Under the pieces are notes generated by a model. That model was not told where the DNA came from, ran no database searches, and worked only from the letters and a program-made list of their open reading frames with translations. A stretch of DNA of 64,000 nucleotides from assembly GCA_008690995.1 (NCBI GenBank), contig VRMN01000013.1, forward strand, positions 124,001 to 188,000. The letters are read 5' to 3'. Source of the DNA: Porphyridium purpureum (taxonomy: Eukaryota; Rhodophyta; Bangiophyceae; Porphyridiales; Porphyridiaceae). The translations under genes were made by a program, and so were the position numbers. Positions 1-8,960 of the stretch are shown here, piece by piece (positions within the stretch are counted from its first letter, which is position 1; the number at the start of each line of letters is the position of its first letter).

Positions 1-1217
1 CTTGGCACCGCCTGTCCCTTTAAAATGCATTCTGTGATGGCTTTTCCCTCTGCGCTCTTCCCTTCCACCTCGGCACGCAGCACATCACGGGCTTGAATCC
101 AAGTCCACCCGAACTCCTTGGCGATGCGCTCACAGGCAATGTCCTTACCTGAATTGCGCGCGCCGAAAACGAACAGGACTGGCTTCACCACTGGGTCCGG
201 GTGATGCATTTCCAGGAATTTGGCGAGATACTCGACCGGGTCTGCAGGTTGCTCCACCGCAATTTTCTGCATTCCTGCCTTGATCAAGGGAGCCACCGTC
301 AGACTCAGGTATTGCCGCGCCTGCTCAAGCGTCATCTCACGGTTCTTTGCGACATCGACGTCCTTCATTCTGTCTAACCCCTTTCCAAAAGCATCCGCGT
401 CTGCCGCGGTGAGCTCTCGCCCATCATCGGGCATGATTTCAGGCTCGACGGCGGGAGCAGCTGGTAAAGGCTCGGCCGCCGAGAATGTCTCAGCAGGCAT
501 TTCCTGTGCAACTGCCTTGATCGCTGCGTCCCTCGGTGCCATCGCGTCATCAATGGCTGCGTCGAGTTCGTCCTTGGAGTCATCAATTCGATCCTGCGCC
601 GCGGCAGTGGCTGCTACATCATCCGGGCCCGGTGTCAGGCCTTCTGGCTCTGCGATTACCGGCGACGGTTCCGGCTCGGGCTCCGGCGCCGCTTCGGGCT
701 CGGCCATCGCTGGGGCCGGCTTCTCCGCATCTTCCGGCACCTCCGCGTTCTCGGGCTCGTCTGCCTGCTCCACGTTCTCGAACTCATCTGTCGGCTCCAC
801 GTTCTCGAACTCGTCTGTCGGCTCCACGTTCTCGAACTCGTCTGTCGGCTCCACATTCTCGGGCTCGTCTGTTTGTTCCACGTTCTCGGGCTCGTCTGTT
901 TGTTCCACATTCTCGAACTCGTCTGTTTGTTCCACGTTCTCGGGCTCGTCCTGATCCTCCGCGTTCTCCGGCTCCTCCGGCGCCAAGTATGGCTCGACGT
1001 CCTCCTCCGATGCCTCAACCGGCGCCGCCATCTCCTCCGGCGCATCCTCTTCAGCCTGCTCGTCAACGTCCGCAACGCCCATCGGCGGCGGCGGCGGAGG
1101 CGGAGCCGCGGCCTCTGCGTCAGCCCCTACCACTGCCGGTAGCGGCGGCGCTTCCGATCCATCCATGCCCGCTTCCATAGGCATCGACGGCGGTGGCGGT
1201 GGTGGAGGCGACGACAT
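1..1217 (-). CDS. Dpy-30 / adenylate-kinase-like protein (3' end outside window)
   Basis: The frame opens with ATG at 1217 and stays open to the window edge, so the C-terminus is missing (405 codons seen). The first ~290 residues are disordered, proline- and acid-rich, and include a 9-residue repeat (TDEFENVEP type). Then follows a Dpy-30/RIIa-like motif, about residues 291-335 (key stretch DPVEYLAKFLEMH), and the start of a nucleoside-monophosphate-kinase fold with the P-loop FGARNSGKD at about 349-357. In adenylate kinases the P-loop usually ends GKG/GKS/GKT; here it is GKD. Dpy-30 motifs dimerise and dock on partner helices. By family knowledge this pairing occurs in adenylate kinases tethered to larger assemblies, often ciliary ones, but red algae have no flagella, so the partner is unknown. 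A (CT)n tract (GA on the coding strand) lies immediately upstream of the ATG. Confidence 0.75.
   Translation of the reverse strand, partial: MSSPPPPPPPSMPMEAGMDGSEAPPLPAVVGADAEAAAPPPPPPPMGVADVDEQAEEDAPEEMAAPVEASEEDVEPYLAPEEPENAEDQDEPENVEQTDEFENVEQTDEPENVEQTDEPENVEPTDEFENVEPTDEFENVEPTDEFENVEQADEPENAEVPEDAEKPAPAMAEPEAAPEPEPEPSPVIAEPEGLTPGPDDVAATAAAQDRIDDSKDELDAAIDDAMAPRDAAIKAVAQEMPAETFSAAEPLPAAPAVEPEIMPDDGRELTAADADAFGKGLDRMKDVDVAKNREMTLEQARQYLSLTVAPLIKAGMQKIAVEQPADPVEYLAKFLEMHHPDPVVKPVLFVFGARNSGKDIACERIAKEFGWTWIQARDVLRAEVEGKSAEGKAITECILKGQAVP
748..963 (-). repeat. 27-bp coding minisatellite, about 8 units
   Basis: Seven close copies of a 27-bp unit (748-774, 775-801, 802-828, 829-855, 856-882, 883-909, 910-936) and one divergent copy (937-963) lie inside the Dpy-30/adenylate-kinase-like gene. 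Each encodes nine residues of the type T-D-E-(F/P)-E-N-V-E-(P/Q). The unit is a multiple of three, so copy-number change keeps the frame. Confidence 0.9.
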
Positions 1218-1667
1218 TCTCCCTCTCTCTCTCTCTCTCTCTCCCCTCTCTCTCTCTCCACCAACCCAACCCCACCTTTCCCCCTACACCTTGCCCTTCC
1301 CCCTCACCCCTTCTCCTCTTCACCTCCTCAAACACCGCACGCGCTCACGCACCCGCACGCCACACAGAACGCGCTGTTCATAGTAAAATCACACACGTTT
1401 ACTATCAACCTCCAAAAATAGGTTTTGGATGCCATAACTTGGCGTGTGCGTTACTAGAAAAATCAGCACGATTTAGTAGACGGCCAAACGGGATTAAGGT
1501 ACAGTGCATAGGTGTAACGGGTCGAATACTGTACTTAGGTACACCTCAACTGTACCGATAAGTACACCTGAGCTGTACCTCTGGTAAGCGTTGGTGCCAC
1601 AAATGCGGGGGTGTGGCACACTTGAGGGTGTGAGAGGCGAAGTTTGTGTGTGGGAGAAGGAGGCACG
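1218..1667. promoter_or_regulatory. Divergent promoter, adenylate-kinase-like / phosphoesterase
   Basis: A pyrimidine tract at 1218-1262 reads as GA repeats just ahead of the leftward ATG. A cluster of GTACAGTG-like words fills 1498-1579: GGTACAGTG near 1498, ACTGTAC near 1528, and a tandem pair in which GTACACCT is followed by CTGTACC (1539-1556 and 1562-1579). Two units of a CGG octamer array (CGGCCAAA, CGGGATTA) sit at 1481-1496. The rightward leader before 1668 is purine-rich. The promoter role is inferred from position and from recurrence of the same words at other gene starts here. Confidence 0.55.
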
Positions 1668-3284
1668 ATGAGGATGCCGATGGAGCGCACGCTGCTGCTG
1701 CCGCAAGCGCGCCGTGAGGAGAATGCGGCCGCGCAGGAGCAGCGCGAACCAGATGGCGTGCGTGAAGCAGCTGCGGCCTGCTTCTGTACGCCGCTCGCGG
1801 TGTACGCGATCTTCGCGACAGTGGTGCTGTTTGCGTCCAATGCGTGGCGCCTCGCTCAGGCAGAGCCAGGAGTGCAGTGGTGTGTGTGCGGAACGCATCG
1901 CGCTTGTGTAGACAATGGACCGACTCGCGCTGCTCATCTTCAACGGATTCAGGAACTCCTCAAATTTTGGTGGGTGTCGGATTTGCACATCGACCTGGAC
2001 TACAGTGCACATGTTGTTCCTGAAACTCCTTGGCTCGTGTGCAGAGAATTTGATCAGCAAAGGCATACACGGTCTTCGGGCCGTGGACCTGGACACCAAG
2101 CATTTGCGCTGGGAAGGGTCAACTGTGACCCGCCGCTCGCGCTCTTCGAGTCTCAGCTGCTCGCCATGCACGCAGAAGATCCAAATCCGAGCGCCATTTT
2201 TCTCACCGGAGATGTGATTGCGCACTTTATTGCAAGCCGTAGTCGCGCGGCGCAAACCCTGCGGGAAGTGGCGGCGGCCATTTCGCGCAAGTTTCCGTCG
2301 ACGCGTGTTTTTGTCGCGCTTGGCAACGTCGACATGCAATTGGCTGGCGACGAAAGCGACGACAGTGCCTTACCGCTACAGTTTGAGTTTCTAGCGAGTA
2401 TTTTCCATAGCGTAGGATGGCTTCACACTCGCGACATGCAGCACACGTTTGCCACAGGCGGCTACTACAAGGCAGACTTAGACGCGTCATTGAGCGTGAT
2501 CTCAATCAATACCAATCTGATGCTGAAGAGACAACAGGCTGACGCCGGAAGCAATCGAGCGCAGCTGGCGAGGCAGATGCTTCTGTGGATAGAACACCAA
2601 GCCCTTCGCGCGCAATTGGAGGGGCGTCGATTACTTCTGCTCGGCCACGCCGCGCCTGGAGCCAAAACGCAGCTAGCAAACTGGTACGAAGAATACACGA
2701 CGCAGTTCAGCGATCTCAGTGCACGCTTTCGGGGTGTCTTCATCATGCATCTGTTCGGCGATTTCACTGAAGCCGTCGAGCTCCGCATGCTGTGGGACAA
2801 TTCATCACAAGATGCACATGTTTCATCAGGTGTGCTGATCCATCCGGGCCTCACGCCGCGTCGGCCGGCCGCACCTGGTAGTAACCCGTCATTTAAGCAA
2901 ATATTGTATAGCCGCGACCAGCGAGTCATCATGGACTCCATCACTTGGGTTATGAATTTGCAGGCCGCATCATTTGCCTCGATGACTGGGGCCGGCCCTC
3001 ATCTCGACACATGGGAGCGACAGCCATCCATCAGAGAGCGCTTTGGCCTTGCGTCTTTGCATTCAGATGAGCTCGAGGCACTGTTCATGCAGTTGCGTTC
3101 GAACGTGTCGACATTGGAGCGCTTTTACCGCGTCGCATGGAGCCGCTTTATCACAAACCATGACTTCACGTCAGATCTCTGCGATATGCGCTTTACAGCC
3201 GCAGGACCTCGCCTTAAATGCTATGCAGATCCAACAGGGCTGTTTCGCGGACTGTCAGAATCGCAGGCGGAACCCAAGCGATAG
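1668..3284 (+). CDS. Acid-sphingomyelinase-like phosphodiesterase with altered active site
   Basis: A 538-residue metallophosphoesterase of the acid sphingomyelinase (SMPD1/SMPDL3) type. A single hydrophobic helix near residues 40-60 suggests a type II membrane protein or signal anchor. Recognisable blocks in order are WVSDLHIDLDY (metal ligands Asp and His), LTGDVIAHF (bridging Asp and a His), LGNVD, LLLGHAAPG and LFGDFTE. In the family the third block is GNHD/E and the last is GHTH. Here the histidine after GN is Val and both histidines of GHTH are replaced by Asp and Thr. So several ligands are kept but three conserved histidines are not; activity may be altered or lost. The start at 1668 is the first ATG; an upstream in-frame TTG at 1644 was rejected. 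The gene ends 19 bp from the convergent RTF2 stop codon. Confidence 0.75.
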   Translation: MRMPMERTLLLPQARREENAAAQEQREPDGVREAAAACFCTPLAVYAIFATVVLFASNAWRLAQAEPGVQWCVCGTHRACVDNGPTRAAHLQRIQELLKFWWVSDLHIDLDYSAHVVPETPWLVCREFDQQRHTRSSGRGPGHQAFALGRVNCDPPLALFESQLLAMHAEDPNPSAIFLTGDVIAHFIASRSRAAQTLREVAAAISRKFPSTRVFVALGNVDMQLAGDESDDSALPLQFEFLASIFHSVGWLHTRDMQHTFATGGYYKADLDASLSVISINTNLMLKRQQADAGSNRAQLARQMLLWIEHQALRAQLEGRRLLLLGHAAPGAKTQLANWYEEYTTQFSDLSARFRGVFIMHLFGDFTEAVELRMLWDNSSQDAHVSSGVLIHPGLTPRRPAAPGSNPSFKQILYSRDQRVIMDSITWVMNLQAASFASMTGAGPHLDTWERQPSIRERFGLASLHSDELEALFMQLRSNVSTLERFYRVAWSRFITNHDFTSDLCDMRFTAAGPRLKCYADPTGLFRGLSESQAEPKR

Positions 3285-3303
3285 GAAATTTTCGAGCCGG
3301 CTT

Positions 3304-4095
3304 TCATGGGCGTTCGGGTCCAACAGAACTTTCAACAGGGCTACTATCGACAATGACCTTGCGCTTTTTTGTCGACGCCTCGATGGTTTGGGCTTTCTTG
3401 TGTTTTCTGCTTTCTTTGCTCCGCTTCGTGTGACGTGCAAAGAACTCGAGCTGCCTGTCTAGATCAGCGCCCGGCGGTGCATCGAGATGCACGCGCGGCA
3501 GTTCTTCATCTAGTGGTGTATCGCACGCCTCGCAGCACAAGCGATCAGAAGCTGAGTTCGACGCTTTGCCGAGCTCGACAACACGCCCTTGGCGCCTCAT
3601 GGTGTCCAAGTCTGCGTGCACAGAACGCATGGCACCGGCCGACATGACACAGCCGCATGGGCGATTCGCAATGAACTGTCTGGTTGCATTGGCCTGGCGG
3701 CCTGACAAGCAACACACGACCTTGCCATGCAGCGGCTCGCCAGCGTCCTCCGCTGGCTTGTCAAAATGCAAATGCACATCCATGACTGAACTGATGCCGT
3801 TGATGTGCGCAAAGTAGGCGGACGTCGGCGAGTGACTGTTCTGCCTCTTCTCCGCCGCTCTGCGCAGCAGCCACTCGATCAACGCGTCCTTATTGTACAA
3901 CCAGCCTCTCCCGCACACCACATTCGGCGGGACCAGCGGCGCGCGGCTGATCGCACACAGCGCGAGGCGTTCAGCGTCCCCCGTCTGTTCTGCCGCGGCG
4001 TCGCGCTCGCTCTCCGCACATGCCTGCAGAATCATCCGGCGCATTGCCGCATGCTCACGCTGCGGCAGCGGCGCAGTCCCTCCATCCCCTCCCAT
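3304..4095 (-). CDS. RTF2: Replication termination factor 2 family protein
   Basis: A 263-residue protein with the Rtf2 signature: a degenerate RING-like block starting LCAISRAPLVPPNVVCGRGW, then LYNKDALIEWLL, and a second cysteine-containing part (VCCLSGR, RPCGCVMS, CCEACDTPL). The C-terminus is basic (HTKRSKESRKHKK). Rtf2 proteins act at stalled replication forks: in fission yeast at the RTS1 barrier with Sumo/PCNA, and in animals they are removed from forks by proteasome shuttles. The fork role is taken from the family, not seen here. The start is ATG at 4095; an in-frame GTG at 4116 extends the open frame but lacks support. GTACAG words at about 4185-4225 mark its promoter. Confidence 0.85.
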   Translation of the reverse strand: MGGDGGTAPLPQREHAAMRRMILQACAESERDAAAEQTGDAERLALCAISRAPLVPPNVVCGRGWLYNKDALIEWLLRRAAEKRQNSHSPTSAYFAHINGISSVMDVHLHFDKPAEDAGEPLHGKVVCCLSGRQANATRQFIANRPCGCVMSAGAMRSVHADLDTMRRQGRVVELGKASNSASDRLCCEACDTPLDEELPRVHLDAPPGADLDRQLEFFARHTKRSKESRKHKKAQTIEASTKKRKVIVDSSPVESSVGPERP

Positions 4096-4230
4096 CCCAT
4101 CCAAGACGCCATCCACCTCCCCTTCTGCTCCCGCCGCTCTCTCCCTCTCCCGCCACCAGCCACGCCAAATCGAGACTAATTACTGTACCACAATGTTCAG
4201 TTCATGATCATGAAGGTACAGTTAGTCCTT
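4096..4230 (-). promoter_or_regulatory. RTF2 promoter region
   Basis: Coding-strand purine-rich leader (C/T-rich on the plus strand, 4120-4155), then ACTGTACC near 4184 and GGTACAGTTAG near 4214. These match the GTACAGTG-type words seen at other gene starts in this window. A core promoter is inferred; no TATA box is evident. Confidence 0.45.
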
Positions 4231-6993
4231 GCAGTGCTCGGTGCTGCTCAGCTGCATCTGTGAATTGGATGGCGATTCGACTTTGCACAGCGCCGTCGAA
4301 ATGCAGCTGCACGCTGCCGGCGACCTCGTGTACGTCCACGGAATAAAGCATATGGTGGTGATTAGGCTTCGGCGTAGCGGGCATGAGGATGGAGAGGATT
4401 TGGATGCGCAGCGCTCTCGGTAAATGCTTCGAATAAGTGTGACAGCGGCAATTCGAAGCAGAAATCCCCGCCCGGGTATCCTTCTTTGGAAGCCGTGGTC
4501 TGGTCCGAGCTGCTTGGTTGGGCTAGGAGTCGAGGGCCAACGTGGAGCGGAAGGGGAGAAAAAGGGGTGGGGAAAGGAGTTGGGGAACGGTACCGTGCTG
4601 CAAAAGCATGGTGCGAGGCGCATCGGTGGACGTAGGCGCGCCCGCAGCTAGCGCAGGCCTGGCTATGGCCATGGCCACAGTCAAATTCACGTCCACAAAT
4701 AGTAGAATGCACGCGGTCCAAAGCAAATTCGAAGTATTTAGAGCGGCTGTCAGGATACGCCCGCGACGTCTGAATGTTTCTCAGACCTCAGACCAGAGAC
4801 GCGAACTTTCCCAGTCGTGCAGCAGCCGAGGAAAGCCGGGCAGGTGTCTAACGTCCCACCGGAAGGCGTTCAATGAGATACCCTGGTGTGATGCCAACTC
4901 GCTTGCGTCTTGGATTCCGGACAGCCAAGATCCAATACCATTTAATTCATGCATTATTCTTTCCAACAGACAGTGCGATGAACTGCGTGCACTCCAAGAC
5001 CTCCTTGTCAAGCTCACGTGCAGCTTCACTTTTGAAAGCCTCTGTCTTTTCGAGGACAATGGCGGGCCCTTGCCGACGTCCGTGTTCCCAAGAGCGGCAC
5101 CACGTGTCGCAAACCGAGCGCATCCGCATGCTGTTCCAGTGCTGCTGGTGCCTCGGCAAATTTTCGGCTTTGGTGATGCGACATCGCGCGTTAGTCCGAC
5201 AACATCCCAGGCAACGACTTTTCGGACAAGCACAGGTAACTGGTGACCCAAACGAATCGGTTTAGATTTTACAATCCGGGCTGCGTCTCGGCTGGAGTAC
5301 TTGGATGTTTGCCACTGCGAACCATGATACAAAGCTACTATTCCCCGCCGGTGTGGAGGTACCGCTTCCTTAGAGCCAGAAGCACCCGAATGCTCATGGA
5401 TGGCCGGGCCGGGCAATGTGCGGCAAAGCGGTTCGATTTATACTCATGACGGCACCTGGGGCACTGCGTGGTCATGTCAGGAGCGTCTCAAGGAAAAAAA
5501 TCAAACCAAGTAGGGCTAGCCGCCGCACTACGCATGGACTAGAGCTTTCTACTTCAGATCACGATACATCGCTCGTGGAGTCTACCGGCAGAACCACTTG
5601 TTCATCGCGACGCGATCTGGCTGACGATGGCGAAGGGGACGAAGATGTTTCCGTGGAATCGTTTTTGCTCAAAGGTCCAGGCTGCATTCGACCTCTCCCC
5701 ACCTGCCATCCTGGTCAACTTTGAAGATTTTTCTCCGCGGAGCGAAGGTTCAGCTTAGAGCTTAAAAACAAGGACCGGATGCCAGTGCGAATCCTGACAA
5801 GAACCTGTCCATCAGATATCATCAAGAATGGCACGCTGGAGTGCGCGGACCCAATACATTCTTCAAAGCGATTGGTCCGCAAGAAGAGGATGACGTTTTC
5901 GACGCCCCGGATTCATTCGCTGATATATCATGCGGAATCGGCAGAAATTCGACGAGCTTTTCTGTCGACACGTCTTCTTTGCAAAAGGCTCCTTGGCGGG
6001 TTGGTTAGCGTATCTAGATCAATGAGTGCTCCAATTTTGGCACCGGCCTGACATCGCGCGATTCGACAATATGCCAGATCTTTGCACCCAATTCTATGTC
6101 GCGCCAAATCGCAGCATATTACAAGAGCTGAAAATTTTCCACGCACAGAGAGCACTACGGTGATGGGAAATGTCCGCCACCCATCGAGCGAGATATCCAG
6201 AAGTTGGCTCGGAATGGCCTGCCACATCCCCTGGATATTGCAGAGGTGCGTTTGTCTCAGCAGTATCATGATATTCTTGACTCCACCGTCATTGACATCA
6301 ACTATACCCGCATGACAGGCATGCTTGCGCGAAGAGCTTGGGAAGGAGTGTTGCGAGTACTCTTGCAAACGAGTGCGTAGAAGTTGAGACGACGCAGGCA
6401 GAAAATGTCTATTCCTTGAATTGCTTTCCGGATAATCCATCCTCTAGCACCATCGGTTAGACCTTCTTTGTCTCCAATCATCCCTCAAGCATCTGCCAGA
6501 GGTCAGAACATATGCCAGGCTTTTTTCTCACCCTCGACGGAGTGTCAAGTATTGGACTGAGCTCTCGAAGTGCCGCACGGCCCGTTCTACGACTGCGGGA
6601 CTCGTTTCTCGATCGAGCTGCAAAGATCCAAAAAAACGTTCCGACGCGGAGGCCTTGGCGGTCACGAGAGAGCATGTCGCGGACCCCCGGGAGCGTGCCA
6701 CCATGTCTTTGACACCTTTAGCGAACGTGTGCTGCGTCGCATATTCTCTAATTAGATACGTGAACGTTCCGCCAGGCTCCTTGCGTCACTGATGCAATGC
6801 AATCCGTAGAATGCCTCCAACTCTAAAGACCACATTCTGCGCCCGTCGTTGGTAGGACACTGCGCAAGTGGTTTATTGGGACAGGAGGTGTCTCCGGTAG
6901 ATCGCACTTGATGTCGGAGCAAGTCCGAGCGAATGTGGCAAAGGGACATTCAGGCACGCTGACGTTCCGGCCAGGCGCCCTAGAAATGCTGCG
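4231..6993. other. Gene-poor stretch, no convincing CDS
   Basis: Roughly 2.8 kb with only short, mutually overlapping open frames on both strands, no recognisable domain, no terminal repeats and no GTACAG or CGG-octamer cluster. The longest frames (about 4542-5246 plus, 4781-5416 minus, 5928-6440 minus) have the composition of chance translations. GC appears lower than in the neighbouring genes from about 5.3 to 6.9 kb. It could be decayed coding or mobile DNA, or simply an enlarged spacer upstream of TRM44. I see no feature I can name. Confidence 0.5.
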
Positions 6994-8874
6994 ATGGAGA
7001 AACTTGCAGCGATTCCATTCGAGATCGCAGAGCTAAGCTTCGATCCGGTGCGTGTTCTGGAGTGGATGCAGAACGAGACGGCAAGTCGCGTTCTCAAGGT
7101 GGATGCTTCGTCAAATGAAACGCAGCTCGCCTGTCGGACATGCGATCTCGGAAACAATGCAAGCAGCGAAACAGCAGCTTGTTTATGCACCCGTGCAAGT
7201 GCCCAGGATGGTACCTCCTCCGCAGCCCCTGCACGAGGCTCGTGCGCCGTGTCTGCGTTCTGGCACACTGTGGGGACATGGACAAGCGTCGAGTCGTGGA
7301 ACCGTCAGCTGTGGAAGCTGGACGTCGAACACCGCAGCGTTTGGCGCATTTCATACGAAGCGGGTCATGCAAAGAATCGCCTAGAAAGAATGCCAGATTC
7401 TCAGTGCGATGTGCGTGCGTGCTCTTCGTCAGAAATTGACTATGGACGCCCGGAACTCGGGACCGCGCGGCTGTATCTTCGTCGACTCTATCGTAAGAAC
7501 CCGAGCCCAAGCGGAGGTGGACCGCAGGGGAACGATCGTAGCTACGATGTACTCGAGTGGGCAGTCCATCGCCATTATCTCTGTGAGCTCACGCCGGCAG
7601 ACGGGGATTCCAAAGTTCCGTGTCGGTACGACGTGGACGAGGCCATTTTCGGGCTCCTAGTGCCGCAAGGCGCGACGCAGCCACCCCATAATCCGCGCGC
7701 TCTCACATTCTGGCCATTTGGCCATCCGAAAGCGCGATTCTACGCGGTTCGGCGAATCGAGTGTGCTGTCAGCGGAATTGTGCGTCTCACACACTCGACT
7801 TCGATGTTCCAAGACACCGATAGCATCGCTAATGACAATGAGCTACTTGACGATACTCATTCACACGACGCAGGCCGTTCTTTTGAAGCATCGCGCCCAT
7901 ATGCAGAGATTTCAGCCGCGAACTTCCTGCATACGGTACACAAATGGACCACGGCGTTTGATTCCGTGACCTCTGAGTCTACGTACGTCAAGCGCGTGCA
8001 CCACGACGTACTGCTGTCGCAGAACAACTTTCGCGACGTTTATTCGCGCTTGAAGGATAAGTACGGCTTTTGGGCCAATGAGTGGCCAGAGCGCACGGAC
8101 CCGGTCAAGTATGTTTTCGAAGAAATGGCGATTGCCGCTTATCTCATTGCGCTCTGGGAAAGTCTCGACTCTTCGCATTCACGCGCAAAGCCCTCGTTCT
8201 GCGACCTCGGCTGCGGCAACGGGTTTTTGACCTACCTACTATTGAGCGAAGGCTATGCGGGCGTCGGCATTGACCTACAGAAGCGCGGCATTTGGGACAT
8301 CTACCCACCTTCGGTCGGCAATGCATTGTTATGTGAAGAGCTAAGACTGGATTTTTCAAATATGGACCACCTTGAAAACAAGCTCTGTGAATACGAGTGG
8401 ATTCTGGGGAATCACTCGGATGAGTTGACGCCTTGGATCCCATACATAGCGAGCCGCACGCGGGCCAAGGTCTTTCTTCTGCCATGCTGCTTCTGGGACT
8501 TTGCAAACAAGATGGTTTTTTCGCGCTTGCCCGATCACGGCGAGGGCAGATACCGAAGGTATCTGTGGTACATCCATTCGATCATGCAGGCGTGCGGATG
8601 GAAGGCCGAGCAGATTCAAATCGAGAATTTACGCATTCCTTCGTCGAAGTACATTGCGTTTATTGTTTTGGAGCCCAGTTGTCGGCCCGGTGGTGAGGAG
8701 ACCAGACACTTCGACCTGGAAGTGCAGGAGCTGCTCCAGTCATTTATTGGCGGGCAGCTCGCACGGGTGCCTGTGCGAGAGTCGTTCCTAAAGACGCTGG
8801 CGCCAGATTTGGTCGTCAAGAAAAGCCTCAAGACCTTGATCCGAGATGCGGGCCCATTAGTTTCAAAGGAATGA
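6994..8874 (+). CDS. TRM44: tRNA (uracil-2'-O-)-methyltransferase, Trm44/TRMT44 family
   Basis: A 626-residue protein. The C-terminal half carries the family core: YVFEEMAIAAYLIALWE, then the SAM-binding motif FCDLGCGNGFLTYLLLSEGY followed by GVGIDLQKRGIWDIYP, and the downstream block GNHSDELTPWIP with FLLPCCFWDF. Trm44 enzymes methylate the ribose of U44 in the variable region of serine tRNAs, in the cytosol. The N-terminal ~250 residues are a poorly conserved extension, normal for the family. The start is an ATG at 6994; another in-frame ATG is not needed. The stop lies 86 bp from the convergent SEC13 stop. Confidence 0.88.
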   Translation: MEKLAAIPFEIAELSFDPVRVLEWMQNETASRVLKVDASSNETQLACRTCDLGNNASSETAACLCTRASAQDGTSSAAPARGSCAVSAFWHTVGTWTSVESWNRQLWKLDVEHRSVWRISYEAGHAKNRLERMPDSQCDVRACSSSEIDYGRPELGTARLYLRRLYRKNPSPSGGGPQGNDRSYDVLEWAVHRHYLCELTPADGDSKVPCRYDVDEAIFGLLVPQGATQPPHNPRALTFWPFGHPKARFYAVRRIECAVSGIVRLTHSTSMFQDTDSIANDNELLDDTHSHDAGRSFEASRPYAEISAANFLHTVHKWTTAFDSVTSESTYVKRVHHDVLLSQNNFRDVYSRLKDKYGFWANEWPERTDPVKYVFEEMAIAAYLIALWESLDSSHSRAKPSFCDLGCGNGFLTYLLLSEGYAGVGIDLQKRGIWDIYPPSVGNALLCEELRLDFSNMDHLENKLCEYEWILGNHSDELTPWIPYIASRTRAKVFLLPCCFWDFANKMVFSRLPDHGEGRYRRYLWYIHSIMQACGWKAEQIQIENLRIPSSKYIAFIVLEPSCRPGGEETRHFDLEVQELLQSFIGGQLARVPVRESFLKTLAPDLVVKKSLKTLIRDAGPLVSKE

Positions 8875-8960
8875 AAAGAATGAAAGGAGACTTTCTGTAA
8901 AATGCGCAAGTCGTTTACTTTCACGTAGTTTGACCTGCATGTGCCAGAGTCCTGTTCCAG

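Noticed and set aside
5428-5440. tRNA gene from a GGTTCGATT B-box-like word
   Set aside because: No matching A box, no acceptor-stem pairing and no cloverleaf around it.
5153-6140. Two inverted similar stretches (AAATTTTC-GCT near 5158 and its complement near 6128)
   Set aside because: Only ~25 bp of partial match; too weak to claim a repeat or inverted element.
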